From Rotaria sp. Silwood1 (lineage: Eukaryota > Rotifera > Eurotatoria > Philodinida > Philodinidae): DNA of 64,000 bases. Of this stretch, positions 1 through 13,077 are shown piece by piece. The translations under genes were made by a program, and so were the position numbers. The stretch lies in NCBI GenBank assembly GCA_905250075.1, contig CAJNOP010000010.1:186001-250000 (forward strand), read 5' to 3'. Each line of letters opens with the position of its first letter. The first letter of the stretch is position 1. The notes below the pieces were generated by a model, which did not search any database, was not told the DNA's origin, and saw only the letters and a list, made by a program, of their open reading frames with translations.

Positions 1-1000
1 ACACTTATCCACGTAAATAAACGTATTGTCTTGTCGTTAATTTTTATTTTTAAATATTTTTCATATCAGTATTATCTCTTATTGATGAACTTGAGCGTTT
101 TTTATTGTTTTGTGTATTATAAATTATCTTCATTTCACTGGTTGAGAATCTCAAAATCAATTTTCTTTCGACTAAATTAATGTCATTGTTTAATTTAATC
201 AGCATTGTCATAAATAAACTAATTGAAAAAAGAACTCATCATATACAATTTTAAAATAATTCAATCTAGCAGATTGTTGCCTGTAGATAAAAGAATAATA
301 TCGTTTTTTCTTTACAATGATTTGAAACATCAGGAGAACAGATTGGCATTGAAGTCAACTAAATGTCTTACTAATAAATCAAATTGAACATAAGAATTTT
401 TTTCAACCATAAGTTTTACTCTTTGATATTCACTGCATAAATTAATATGTTTTCAAAATTCAATTAGCATCTCTTCAAGGGTTACACCCATGAGAAGAAG
501 TCGAAGTCAACCTTGACTCCGACTTTTCCTCATCTTTGTAAAGCCCTAAGGCGACGTGAATCGAGCCGTCAGAATACACCAGTGTATACCAATAATACAA
601 ACTCACCATTCAAAAAAGACTTGTAATACTGTATTTAATTTACTTTTAGAGAATTTAGAGAGCTTCGTCTGATGCTAAAAATGACTGTAATGCAGGTCTC
701 CAGTCAGTATTCATTAAAACTGCACAAAATAATCTTCATCTTTGGATAATAGGCAAACAAAGTCTTACAAGATAGTATCCGAATATCTTCTACACATTTT
801 TTTTCTATGTGTATCTATACTTTTCAAAATATTACACAAGATTTAAGATGTCATATTTTCAATCTATATTCTTTCTTATATCTAACCACACATACAACGA
901 AACAAAGATCTGATTTATGTTATTATCAGATACATTTGTAAGATAAACACAACATCGTTAACTTAAAAATAAATGTCAAAGAAAACAAAAACATTTTCCA
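1..1000. other. Non-coding flank downstream of the desaturase
   Basis: AT-rich sequence with no convincing reading frame on either strand. It lies 3' of the minus-strand desaturase. I see no RNA gene or repeat in it. Confidence 0.5.
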
Positions 1001-3905
1001 TTAATGATGATAATAAATATTATTTGTCATTGCAACATCTCGCATAAGCTTAACTTGCATAGCAACATTTTTTAATGCATCTAATACTTTTCTATTACCA
1101 TGAACAAAACCATATACATGATAAGTAAGACCAACTTCATCAGCAAATTGTTTAACAAAGTAACTTGCTTCTCTTAATTTATGTCTTGGCATACGTGGAA
1201 ATAAATGATGAACAGCTTGATATTGTAAACCACCATGAAAAAAATCTAACCATGTTGGACATGCTATATCCATTGTTGTACGAAGCATTTTAGCTGGAAA
1301 TGATTCACATGGTCCATAATCTTCTGTTGACATACCAAAATGTGATAATGTTATTTGTACATGCAAGGGCATTGTTATCATATAACATAAGAACATATAA
1401 ATAAAACGTTGTATATAAGTTGGAATTAATGATAATAAAAATATAAACCAATACCAATAGATTAATATTGATAATATTTCAATATAACGATATGGTGAAT
1501 TTGTATATTTATAAAGATAAATATATGATTGTAATTGTAAATTAAAACGAGCAAAACACATTATTAAATAATAAGTTAAATGTTGAAATTGAATAATACA
1601 TGATGCAAGCCATGTATAGGAAAGTATACGTTTATGATATGTTGAATAAAGTGATTGAAAAAAACGTGGTGTTACAGCAAAAAATGGTAAATGTTGAATG
1701 TCTGAAATAAATATTTAGAAATGTAGAAGATGATATAATATGATCTAATGAGAGAAGTTCTACAACAGTTCAACCTTTTTTAAGTAGAGACTATATTTAT
1801 TCTGCAAATCGAAAATAGCTATGAATACTCTAAAAAGAATTTGAGCCTATAGCTTATTGTTACGGAGACAATACATTTTTTGGATAAATATCGTGGTAAC
1901 AGGAAAAACTAATTTTCCAATTTCGTATTGAATTTTTACATAGAGACAGGCTTTAACGAGAATAATTTCAAACCGTTTAATTTGCTTCTATTCCGAAATG
2001 AGAATATCGAATCTATTGGTTTATAAGGGATGTCTCAAAAGTTCTGTTACAATTTTGAAATTCATCCTTCTCGCATTCAACAAAAGCAAACTTCTTGAAA
2101 CTCTGGCAGATTATTGTACATATCAAGTACTACATAACTACAAAGTTTGAGTTCTATAGCTTTTGCTATGGATGAGAATCAGACAGAACAATGTTATGTA
2201 CTAATTTTTCAATTTTCTTGGTCATCTCGATTATTATTACAAAAAATACAAACAATAAAAATAAAAAGGAACGAACAACAATAGGTATCGATATTCGCGT
2301 CATTGACTAACACCTTGATGAATTACTAACTTCAATCATGCTGATATTTTATGTGTCAGTGATTGACATAATGAAACGCTAAATTTATTACATTCCTTTT
2401 TAATGTTGTTTCCAAATATTCAATATTAGTATTCTTGCCACTGTGACTTCTCTTCTGATGCACCCCGAACGTTTTCGATAGGCCACAGATCAGCTAATTA
2501 GCAGAACAACTTTTCGATTCAATTCGATGAATTAAAACTTACTCAACAACATCAAAAGAGAAGTCACAGTGGCAAGAATATTGATATTCAATATTTGGAA
2601 AACAACATTAACAAGGAATGTAATAAATTTAGCGTTTCATTATATCAATCAATAACGCGAATATCGATACCTATTGTTGTTCGTTCCTTTTTATTTCTAT
2701 TGTTTGTATTTTTTGTAATAATAATCGAGATGGCCAAGAAAATTGAAAAAATAGTACATAACAATGTTCTGACTGATTCTCATCCATAGTAAAAGCTATA
2801 GAACTCAAACTTTGTAGTTATGTAGTACTTGATATGTACAATAATCTGCCAAAGTTTCAAGAAGTTTGCTTTTGTTGAATGCGAGAATGATGAATTTCAA
2901 AAAATTGTAACAGAACTTCTAGGACATCCTTTACAAGACACACTATTTTCATAATTGTATCTTAGAATAGGAAGAGCAACAAGATCTGAAACACTCACAA
3001 GAAACTATTCTCGCTAAGACCTATCTCTCTGCAATGTTTCTAGTCGAAATTTAAAAACCAATTTTTCTGGAACAGAGTTTTCATTTAACGACTACCCTGA
3101 AAGTGCAGACTCTCTGCGACATTCATAGCTCATTTCATACATACGATGATGATCGACATTAACGTAGGTAATGCAATTGAAAACTATTGATGTTTGTTAA
3201 CAATACCAATCCAATATTCAAAAGCACTTTCATCATTAGTTCATATAACAAAAAAAAAATTGGATAGTAGTCTATTCTCTCGTTGTAAACGTATAAGTTA
3301 CTAGAATAAATACTGCTTATAATCATTCTTAATAGTTAAATGCATGTTTGTATTCTTAATTGATTCAACAATGAAATTACAATATGTCAGGTAAAACATG
3401 GATTATCTCTTTTTTTATCTTTTGATAATCTACTGACTCAAATATGCAAAATGTTTCTTTTTGCTTTTCTGTCAGTTTTAATCAAATAATCTTACAATTT
3501 TAAGGGTTTCTTATGCGTGTTAAGATTTCATATCAAGCTTTTTTTTATTTATACCTGGATCATGTTCAGGTGAATTTGTAACAAGATGATGAATATTATG
3601 ATGATGTTTCCACCATCCAAGTGATATTCCACCTAATATGTTAGCAACAAATATTCCAATATATGAATCAATACGATATGAATGTGTTATAGCTAAATGA
3701 CCAGCATCATGTGCTGTAAATGTTAATTGATGCCAAAAAGCACCAAGAAATATAGCTGATATATAATAATGCCATGATTTTGTTGCATTAATAAAAAAAT
3801 ATAAAGCAAAAAATGCGAGAAATAAATAACGTAAACATTCTCGAGTATAATCATAATAATTACATTGAAATAAGCCTATTCAAAATAATAATTATAGAAA
3901 TTTTA

Positions 3906-3940
<35 letters not shown>

Positions 3941-4462
3941 AGAATTTTTTTTACCAAGAAAACGAAGTTTATAACAAAGTTTTCTATATTCTTCAATGAT
4001 ATGTTTATGTTCATTAGGATTTTGTATCATTGTTTTATTATTAATCGATAATAAAAGTTCAGATGTTAAAAGACGATTATTATTTAAATCATTTTTATGA
4101 TTATAAAATTGAATTGGTAAATTAAGTGATTTATATTCATTACAATCTTGTGTATGAACATCTCCAAAATAAAATAATGGTAATTTATTACGTAAAATAT
4201 GATCTGGATGATAAGCATTTATCTCATCAGTTGCATCCTAAAAATTATGTGTTTTAGTTTCTGAGTCCTAATTTTTGTTCTTACATTTATTTTATTTAAA
4301 TCTTACCTTTCCGATCATATGTAAAATAGCCATTTCACCACCTGGATGATATTTTATCCATGAATTAAGTCGATAGATTTTATTATAATAGATAACAAGT
4401 AAATCACCATGATCAATTATTCGTTGAGCTATTTGTTCTCTTGTATAGTGTTTCTTTTCCAT
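1001..4462 (-). CDS. Cytochrome b5-fused front-end fatty acid / sphingoid base desaturase
   Basis: Introduces a double bond into an acyl or sphingoid-base chain at the ER membrane. Exons 4462-4307, 4237-3955, 3875-3555 and 1701-1001 join in frame to 486 residues. The N-terminal cytochrome b5 domain carries HPGG (residues 39-42) and a second haem histidine in YHPDH. Three histidine boxes follow: HDAGH (201-205), HNIHH (237-241) and QAVHH (415-419), between hydrophobic membrane segments. The third box has the front-end Q in place of H, but AV where most family members have IE. The stretches around boxes 2 and 3 (VTNSPEHDP, HHLFPRMPRH) recall delta-8 sphingolipid desaturases, so that is my preferred role; a delta-5/6 acyl desaturase is the alternative. 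Introns 1 and 2 are short, while intron 3 is 1.85 kb and filled with repeats. Confidence 0.88.
1780..1985 (-). repeat. Outer inverted-repeat arm (left) in desaturase intron 3
   Basis: Read on the minus strand, this stretch matches 2960-3140 on the plus strand: both run from a TTCTCG block through a CTGTCTC/CTATCTC block and an AATTTT-type block to a shared ATTCATAGCT. The match is diverged with indels. A third relative lies near 24150-24345. The pair flanks the foldback element. Confidence 0.5.
2026..2931. mobile_element. Foldback/MITE-like element with very long terminal inverted repeats
   Basis: The arms 2026-2460 and 2931-2550 are near-perfect inverted copies round a spacer of about 90 bp. 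The ends read AGGGATGTC and, on the opposite strand, AAGGATGTC, and TA lies outside both ends (2024-2025, 2932-2933), which fits a Tc1/mariner-type TA target duplication. The left arm has about 54 extra bases near 2307-2362 that the right arm lacks. No transposase frame is visible, so it is non-autonomous. It sits inside intron 3 of the desaturase and would form a long hairpin in the pre-mRNA. Confidence 0.8.
2960..3140 (+). repeat. Outer inverted-repeat arm (right) in desaturase intron 3
   Basis: Partner of 1780-1985 in opposite orientation, and similar to 24150-24345 in the same orientation. It looks like a copy of a dispersed, diverged family rather than part of the foldback, whose ends are well defined. 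Confidence 0.5.
3911..3937. repeat. 27-base poly(A) run in desaturase intron 2
   Basis: Uninterrupted A tract on the plus strand, so a poly(T) polypyrimidine tract in the minus-strand intron 3876-3954. Confidence 0.9.
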
Positions 4463-7400
4463 TGAATTAATATTTATTTTTAATATTAATCATTCGAAGA
4501 TGAGTAGTAAGTGAATAATTTATTCTTAAAAACGCAAATATATTCTAGAACATTTTTTTTTCTTATGGACGAGAAAACAAAAAGGAAACACGCTTAGAAA
4601 AAAATTCTTTATTTCTTTTCCCGTTTAACGAAGAAAGATGAGTTTGTTTTATAGTCGGAAAAGAAAAATTTTCCGTTCTTTCAGAACGCTATCAATATGC
4701 AGTAATACTCTTATTCCATTGGATAAAGTAACGACATAAGGCAAGGTCATATTCAATCTACTAGCATACATTCTTGTTCGGTTTCTATTGGTTAACAGAA
4801 AAAAAAATAGGAAGAAACAGCAAGAGAGAATCTTTATTGAAAATCTAATTGATAGGAGTTGTGAACAATGAGAGAAAAAAAACTATTTTACAATGAATAT
4901 ATACTAATTAAAATAGAGCTCATTAGACACAGAGGAAATAAATACTAGAGCTTTTATTTGTTCTAATATGAACTATTGATGATGTAAATTGAAATATATT
5001 TTGACGGGGTTGTACACTTAATTATGAAAGAGAATATATACAATATTAATTTAAGTAGAAAACATAATGAAGAGAAGCGAGTTTCATGAATAATTCAAAA
5101 TACATTACACATTTTGAAACTTTTTTACGATAATTTACCTATATAACCAGCTGTTACACTTTTGATTCTTTTAATACGAAAGTTGTATATTATTATACCG
5201 TATTAGAATGATAGTTTAATAATAAATATTACTTTTGATATAAAGGATAATTTGACACGAAACAAAAAAAAAAAATTTTCAGTTTTTAACTTCATTCATA
5301 TAAGCAACTTATATCCGATAAAAAACAATCATAGTGAAGAAAGCAAACAACTACTTCTGTTAAAATTCAAATCTAATTCAGAATTATTTTCTTCGATTAA
5401 ATCACATTGTTTTATCAAACATACCGATTGAAACTTTATACTCTTAATTGGCAGCATACCAGTATTACAAGGGATAGCGATTGCTTCTTCAAGTTTTCCA
5501 TGCCTCTTGTTTGTACTAGAATAAGCATACGCAATGCTATATATATATATATTTAAAATCCATAGGACTCACTAGTTCATATAAAGAGACTGACTCATAT
5601 TCTCACGATTTTAGTTACTTTTGAACTCTCTGCTACCACAATAAACGATCCTAAAATTTCACTGCTGGATGAAGATCAATAGCATGATCTTAAATCGGTT
5701 TTCATCTTTCTGAAAGTAACTATATGAAATTTAATGCATTTGATTAAAATAAATGAAGTCCGATTAATCAACATCGTATGAACAAAATCCAATGATTAAT
5801 CTTCTTTGCTATTTGTTCCCAATACAAGGGTTTTTCCTATTCGAGATTCGTAGTTTGTTTTTGTTTTATTTTTAATAAAATTTACTATTTATATGTTTAA
5901 ATTAAAAATTATAATATCTGAAAAAGAAACAAATTTTCCCAATGTTTCGAAATTAAAGAAAAAAAGATCAATTAACTACTAATAATAAATACTTAAACAA
6001 TCTGAGAGCAAGAGCACAGTCATCCCTCAATGGAAGATAATAACAAAAAAAAAATTGAGCTTTTCCCAAAATGTTTTGAGTAAATATTTTTTTTTTTCAA
6101 TAAAAAGTGTCACACTAATTTGAAGCTCGTGACACACGAGCACGTAATACAATACTCAAGACTTCAAATATCATACCTTTGAGAAAAATGGAATTCAAAC
6201 GACAAAGAGTTTGCCAACGCACTGTTTATGACTTACTCGGTTTATTTTTTTAATGTATTGTTGTCTGCTTTCGCTCCTTGGCTTTAATGATTATTTATGC
6301 ATGATGTGCTAACATCTTCTCATCGCTACTAGTCTCTTTCTTCCTTCTACCATAACGATGTATCTTCAATTAGTCTATTAATTACTTCCTTTCTTCTCAT
6401 GTTTAGATTATCGGGTTCTCGGGGTTTGCTATTTTCTCTAATCTCTTTCATGCTTCATATATCAGAAATGCATATTATTGAGTAAAATAGACATCGAATG
6501 ATTGAAATAAAACCGTTATACTGTCCATTATTGAGAGAGAAGAGACAAAATAAATCCATCTAAAAATTGATTGTGTCTCTTAGAATATTGACCTTGTATC
6601 GCTCATGGTAATATACAAATACATGTTAATGATATGTTAATTCTATTATTTGTCGAACATTCAAACCAGATATAAATAAAACTTTTGTTTTTCTTGTTTT
6701 TTTTCAACCTATCTTAAATCGAAGTATCCAATGATGACGGTTACCTTATAAAGAAAGAATGAAACACTTTTATCTTCTTGTTTTAATTAGCGAAGACATA
6801 CTTATTCAAAGACTTCATTATATGTCATTCGATAGAAAACTTGTTACTCTAAAAAATCGTTTATTTAATCTTAAAAATACATTTACAATAGTTCGGTAAC
6901 ATACGATAAACATTTTTAGTTCAACAGCCAATATACTACGACGAACGATATCAAGTCGAATTTTTTTACATCAGCATGGATTCGGTCAACTAACGTTTTT
7001 ATTGGTTACTTTGTCTCCAATTGAATAATAGAGAGAATTAAGATTAGGGTGGTTAGGCGATCATTGTGATATCAGTCAAAAAAAAACCATAAATGATGTT
7101 TCGCACCATATTTAAGTTTGATGATCAGTGTCTGGTCGTACTTCCCCTTGCTTTCCGATGAATTTCTTCATTTTTATCAACTTGCTGTTCATATCCTGTC
7201 ATTTTCACAGTTGTATAATCCATTGAAATTAAATAATTTTTCATCAGAACACAAATATTTCCTGTAGAAAGATTTTATGAGATTTTTCCGGCTCATATGT
7301 CAAACGAGAATCTTTTTTTGCTTGTATGCTTTTGTTAGTTTTGAAACAACATATTTTACATATGATTTGAAACTGAAATCATTTTTAATTATTGTTTTCA

Positions 7401-8279
7401 TGTTTGATCTTGAGACATGATGCAATTATTTTGACCTGTATTTGTTTTCAAACGTATTGCTTTCAAGGAAAAGAAGCAGCTATTAGGATATTAAATTGAT
7501 GAATTTGCGATACATATATGCTTAAAAATTAACAATTTTGGGTGACTTGTTGCTCATCGTGATCCAGCGTATGGATATTATGATAGTTCTGACTTTATTC
7601 CTCTTGATTGCATCTGATTCTTTGAATATTGTAATCCATATGTAGACCATTGATTTCTCAATCTCTATTTTTCATGTTTTTTGTAAAACAAAGTAAATAT
7701 CTTAATTTATAACTAATTTGGTTTGGTAGAATGAACATTTCTTTATTGAATGAGTTAAGAGCGAAGTTTCTGAACTGTTTTTGCACTACTCAACACAAGA
7801 AAAGAGTCTCATTCTTTATGAGTTGCCCGTTATTATGACCGCTATTAATATCGTTTCACGATTGTGACAATATATTCTTTTACATGTATTTTTATTCATG
7901 CGTTAATTATTTCTTTTAGTTTCCGTTTCAATTGTCTCGAATATGAATGATCGTTGCAATAAAATAACTCATTTCTCACATTATTTTTTATCGTAACTAT
8001 TGAAGAAAGATCTCATGTCGGAAGTTCTGCAAACAAAACTTGAAATTAACAGTGAATAAAGAAAAAAGATGTTGATTCATATATAATTTGATTGCAATGA
8101 TCAAATGCATACGTATCTAGTGGCCTCTTTGAAAAGAAAATTTCTATTGGTTTGTTCCAAAAAAAAAAAACGAAGAAACAAGAAATTATTTACTAATGCC
8201 AACAATAAACAAAACAATTTGCTTTTCGTTTAAATTTTATCTCAATCACGAAACTTATACTTTTTTTAGAAATCCTATC
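4463..8279. other. Spacer without recognised genes
   Basis: About 3.8 kb of AT-rich sequence between the divergent desaturase and ATP5PF genes, holding both 5' flanks. Homopolymer runs and a short TA run near 5540 are present. I see no long frame, tRNA or clear repeat pair. The bases just before 8280 end in a T-rich AG, suggesting a 5'UTR intron acceptor for ATP5PF. Confidence 0.5.
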
Positions 8280-8909
8280 ATGTTGAATCGGTGTGTTTCT
8301 TCACAATTACGTAATTCATATGGTTTGATTGTTGCTCGTCATTTATCATTAAGTACAAACCTTGCACAGCAACCTAAACAACAAGCTACAGATCCAATTC
8401 AACAATTGTTTATCAATAAAATTCGTGAATATAATGAAAAACGAAAGTCTGTTATTCTAATAAATTATAAACTAAATATAGTATTTGTTTGATATCTTTT
8501 CGATTTCTAGACAAACGAAAGATGGTCTTGTGGATGCTACACCTGAAGTGCGAAAAAGTCTTGAAGATACACTTAATAAATTAAAACATGCTTATGGTGC
8601 TGAATCAGAAGATCTTCTTTCAGTACCGAAACTTAGTTTTAAAGGTAGATGATTATTTTATTTTCAGTATAAATTTTCTATTTTGTTTTTTTTTTTTGCT
8701 ATTTATTAGAACCTCAAGTTGAAGTTGCTATTGAAAAACAAGTCAAAGAAATAATTAAAAAGGAAATAACAGTATCAGCAGAAGATATTAAAAAATATAC
8801 AGGTCCATATGGTTCATGGTCACCAGAATATTTAGCTAAGAAAGGGGCTGAAAGAGCTGAAGAACAAAAGAAACATGATCAACGGCAAGATGCTGTTTTA
8901 CCTGGTTAA
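8280..8909 (+). CDS. ATP5PF: Mitochondrial ATP synthase coupling factor 6 (F6)
   Basis: Peripheral-stalk subunit of mitochondrial F1Fo ATP synthase. Exons 8280-8446, 8511-8644 and 8710-8909 join in frame to 166 residues. The N-terminus (MLNRCVSSQLRNSYGL) is basic and hydroxylated, like a mitochondrial presequence. Then DPIQQLFINKIREY and, across the first splice, KRKQTKDGLVDATPEV match the animal F6 core (DPIQKLFVDKIREYKSKRQ... in human). The chain is longer than human F6 (108 residues), with an extra charged tail after the core that includes KKYTGPYGSWSPEYLAKKG. I place the start at 8280 rather than the upstream ATG at 8196, because a splice acceptor lies between them and the presequence begins at 8280. 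AATAAA occurs near 9040. Confidence 0.9.
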
Positions 8910-11025
8910 AAATAGTTCCAAATCAATAGAGACTCTATCTCTTTTTTTTACTCCCATTTCAATCATTCAGTGTGTATTTGCCGTAGACAGTTTTCTTTTT
9001 CTTGTTCTTTATTTACATCCAAAAAAAAAAAGAGATAAATAATAAACAGCATAGAGACACTTTATTATACATATACCGATTTATTTATTTCATTATAAAC
9101 ATTGAAAAATATCAAAAACTATTGAAATCTAAATATGTGTGGTCCAATTCAATCTATTAATTAAAAGATATTAAAATATAATTTTTTTTTATTGATGTGC
9201 TAAATGAAGTGTTTTATTCAGTTTTTCTATTTCGGAAGGGTTAATCCGATCTTTGAAGAATCATGTTCCTTTCGGTGTTCAAACTAAATGTTTATAGTTC
9301 GGATCAAGCATGAAATCAAATGTTCATGCATTTTGAAGATAAGATTCATTCAAACATTTTCAAAAAAAAAAACTGCATATGTTAATTCTTCTATAATAAA
9401 AACCATGTTCATTGTATATCTTTTTGTTATTAACAATTCATTAATGAAGATACTGTCGTTTTGTCTTTCGTACTGACATTATTAGCATCATTATTAATAA
9501 AGCACAAATGGTTCAAAATAAAACTATTACATTGGTATGTGCACAAATCGAGATTAGTTCTGCTTCGATTACAGTACTATTCCTATCGATCTTCATTTTA
9601 TTCCAATGTTACATTTTCCATGAATAAATCTTGACTTTCGACAGTAAGAAGCATTTTTTTATTTGAAATTTCGTTTTTTTTTTTTACAAAAAGCTTTCGT
9701 CATTTTCTGCTTGAAAAATATGGTTTTTTTAATCGTGCATTCCAGAATTCTAGAAGAAACTTCATTGTAGTCAATGGTTTTTTTTCGTCTGAGAGAACAT
9801 GCCAAGATTCAAGATATGCCAGAGTTCATTTTTTGAAGTATTGAATTTATCTTCTCTCAAAAAAAAAGTAATATTAACAAAAAGGTTCTGTCATGCTCTG
9901 CAATGAAAAGAAAATTAAGTATATAGAATGAAGACCCATAAAGAACTTTGAGTTACCAAATCAGTCGTCTTTGACTCTTGTTTGTTGAATATCTCGTGAA
10001 ATCTTCGTGATATAGGGCTAAACATTTCATATGATTTGAATATACTTAGCCCACAATTCATTTGTAACGATCGGTGGCTTTTAAAAAGTGAATTCTCACA
10101 ATAAATCTTCAATCATTCTATAGATTAGTTAAAGAACGAAATCGATACGTAATATTCTGCGTATATCTACCAATTCGTTTAAATTTCTAACAATTGATAT
10201 ACATGATGGTCAACAATTGAATAAATCATTAAACAAAATCAACATTCTTTTCTCTTCATTTTCTTGAAATGCTAATATAATGATTCTAATGTCTATATTA
10301 GAATCCAAGAGGAGTAGGTATATGTTCAATTACTCGACAACGGTAACAGCTAGTGACTTGTAGGTTTCGACAATCGAATAAAAAGAGTTTCAAACGTTTG
10401 TTTTACTGTCTGATACTATTGTAGACAAAATTATTTTAGAAGTCATCATCTTTGAAAAATATTCAAAAAACTGAATGAAAATGGTAAAGACGGAACATCA
10501 TCTTCATGTACGTTTTGTGAAGATGACGGTTTCTAATATAAATTTGTTCTATGAACTATCAGACAAAAAGTTGTCTGAAATTCTCTTCTTTCGATTGTTG
10601 AAAACTACAGGTAGAGCTCGTCAGGTTGGTTTCAAATACAAGTTTAAAAATGTGGGTCCCGGTCGACTGTAAGTGTAGAACACTAGCTGCGACAATTGTC
10701 GATTTATTGAAATTACCTTTCACGTTATTTAATTCTAGTGCAGACATTAATTCGACTCTTTTGTTTTGCTGTAAAAAATAAAACTGATCTAGTATGAGTA
10801 ATTATCAATCGAAATTTTGGATAAATTTATTTTTCTTTTTTTTGTATCAATATAAGTGTTTAATTGATATTCTTCTTTTTTCTCTGTTTATTTCATCTTG
10901 TTGAATGATGACGAAGAAGAAAAACTAGATGGGATATACAGAGACACGGTAAATGAATGCGCGCAACGTTTGCTAAAACAAAGCAAAAAAACGGGCGGCA
11001 ACATATATATATAGTTGTAGTTGGT
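8910..11025. other. Convergent spacer between ATP5PF and RPL24
   Basis: 3' ends of two convergent genes plus AT-rich sequence. It contains a dispersed repeat copy (9655-9905) and a perfect 8-bp-stem hairpin at 10559-10578 (TCAGACAA...TTGTCTGA). No coding frame here is convincing. Confidence 0.5.
9655..9905 (+). repeat. Dispersed repeat, copy 1
   Basis: Matches 34590-34940 in inverted orientation. Shared blocks include TTTCTGCTT, AGAATTCT followed by CTTCATTGTA and TCAATGG, then CATG/CAAGAT...ATG, then GTTCTGTCATGCT. The copies are diverged with indels. Family unknown. Confidence 0.55.
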
Positions 11026-11740
11026 TTATCGTTGCGTGCCCTTCTTTGGGCCAGCCTTTGGTATATTTTTTTGAATCCTTTCTGGTTTCTTCACTTGTTT
11101 AGCACTCTAGAAAATAAAACGAAATTAGTAATAAATAATATTATCTTTTTTTGAAATGTACTTTGACAACAGCTGATTGTACAACTTTCTTTTGTTGAGC
11201 TTTTGCCTTTTTAGCTTGTTTAGCAGCACTATTTAAATACACAAAAAACAACTGAATTTTAAAAACTAAAAGACATCTATCGAATCATACTTAATGGCAT
11301 CCTGTCGTTGAGCCTTTCGAAATTCTGGTTGTTGGTTACGTTTAGCAAGAATCTCGTTCCAGGTAACACCAGTAATAGCTCGTTGAAATTTAATATTACG
11401 TCGAGTACGTTTTTTAACTTCTTGTTCGGCAGCACCTTTCTTATGTTTACGACGATAATAAACAGTCCATGTAACACGACGAGGATTTCGACGCATATCA
11501 GCCGATCGTTGACATTTTGAATTTAAATAGATATGTACCTAAAGAATAAAATTGATGTTTTGTTTTTTTTTTTGACAAAGAAATCATGACAATATTCAAA
11601 CAAACTTTGCCATCAACTTTAACAACACGTTTGCCATGGCCAGGATAGATTTTATATCCACTATAATTGCAAATTTCGAGTCTAAAGAAAAATTGATTAA
11701 TATGAGAGAAAAAAAAGATATTGTTTGTGGCTTACTTCAT
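11026..11740 (-). CDS. RPL24: 60S ribosomal protein L24 (eL24)
   Basis: Component of the large cytosolic ribosomal subunit. Exons 11740-11736, 11681-11606, 11538-11291, 11228-11162 and 11106-11026 join in frame to 158 residues; human eL24 has 157. The first exon is only five bases (ATG AA). The N-terminal zinc-ribbon region reads [20 protein letters not shown]. The core motifs [13 protein letters not shown] and KFQRAITG are diagnostic, and the tail is Lys/Ala-rich, ending KKGTQR. The family's zinc-binding cysteines are only partly evident: C6 and NSKCQRS. A further acceptor about 25 bases upstream of the ATG (minus strand) suggests a 5'UTR intron, as is common in ribosomal protein genes. Confidence 0.97.
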
Positions 11741-13077
11741 GATGTCTCGATAGACTTAATTAAACGAGATCTGAAATAAATAACCAATTAAATAAAATAA
11801 ATATGATGTTCGTTTTAGGATACGAAAAAAAATTGACTGTCTTGTTTATAAATTACTTCAACAAGATTTTGGAAGAATACATGGTATATTATGGAGTACC
11901 TATCCGGTATCATGAGTTACCATTGTTGAAGAAAAGTATTTCATTAGTTTCGATGTTATATGAATAAATTATTCATTTTAAAATAAAGAATAAAACAAAC
12001 AGATAAACAAATTAAAATTTTTTTTTATTTTAATGAAGTTATCAATTGTATTGTGGCTCCATCTGTACAAATTGTAGCTATATGACAATCCTCAGAGAGC
12101 AAAAACAGATTTCAATTAGGTTTTTTTTTCATTGAGAAAGAAAAGCCTTTCATCAAAATAAAAGGTTTTCCTATAATAGGTATTTCACCATGTGCCATTT
12201 AATATCACATGGTTGAATACTTTTCAAGAAAGGAAACAGCGGCTATGATGTTACCGATAGAACGTCTGCTGTAGGAATACAAAATAAAATTTTCCAATGA
12301 TTGATTCTATTTAACATATAAATTATATCAACGTGGGAAAACTCTTATTGCTATTCTTTACAAAATTTTTTTCCATTTATCATCAAGTTAATGTAAAGAC
12401 AAATAAAACCAATTATTTTTTCTCTTAACCATTAATAAGAAAACCAATTATGATTTGACGACACTTCAAAACTATTAGTTTTATTGGATTTGAACATTCT
12501 TCGACTCTCGAAATCAGTGTGCAATAAGAGTGAGTTGAAAAATTATTCCATGAATATTTTCTAGAAATAAATCTCAGCAAATATTATAAGATAAAGTTTC
12601 GAAGATCTTCGCTATCTATTTCTAACTGTTTATTTCCAATTTTATGTCTTCAATTTATATGATTATACTTTAATCAATTGAGACATGTAAACTGCGTCAA
12701 CATATACTCTCTATGAATGTAATAAATTTCTTTGCCTTTTGTTCTTCAATAATCAAGCCTTAGGAAGCTCATATTATTTTTCAACAGGATTCTTTTGTTT
12801 TAACACACAAATTCTCATTCATGTCACGATTTGCTTGAACGTTCGTACATTAAATATAATCAATAATTCAAAAAATATTTTCAAATCTCAAAAGACATTT
12901 CACATATATTCTTGGAGAGAACAAAATATTTGTTCATCTTTTTTTGTCTAGTTAATATTCAAATATTATTATAAAAACAAAACATCGAGATAATATTATT
13001 CTCCTTTTACCAATTGATAAATATTAGGTACTTTAAAGTATTTTATATAATAATATTATTTATTTTTTTTAATTTAT
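11741..13077. other. Spacer without recognised genes
   Basis: 5' flank of RPL24 and 3' flank of the TMEM272-like gene. AT-rich; nothing else supported. Confidence 0.45.

Noticed and set aside
2595-2789. 64-codon open frame in the desaturase intron
   Set aside because: It lies wholly in the right arm of the foldback element, and its mirror in the left arm is broken. No protein motif.
8196-8279. Upstream ATG extending ATP5PF by 28 residues
   Set aside because: A T-rich AG acceptor separates it from the MLNRC start, and the extension (Phe/Lys-rich) hides the natural presequence.
9288-10747. Several 60-65 codon frames on both strands
   Set aside because: No motifs, no shared codon bias; expected in AT-rich DNA. 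One overlaps a dispersed repeat.
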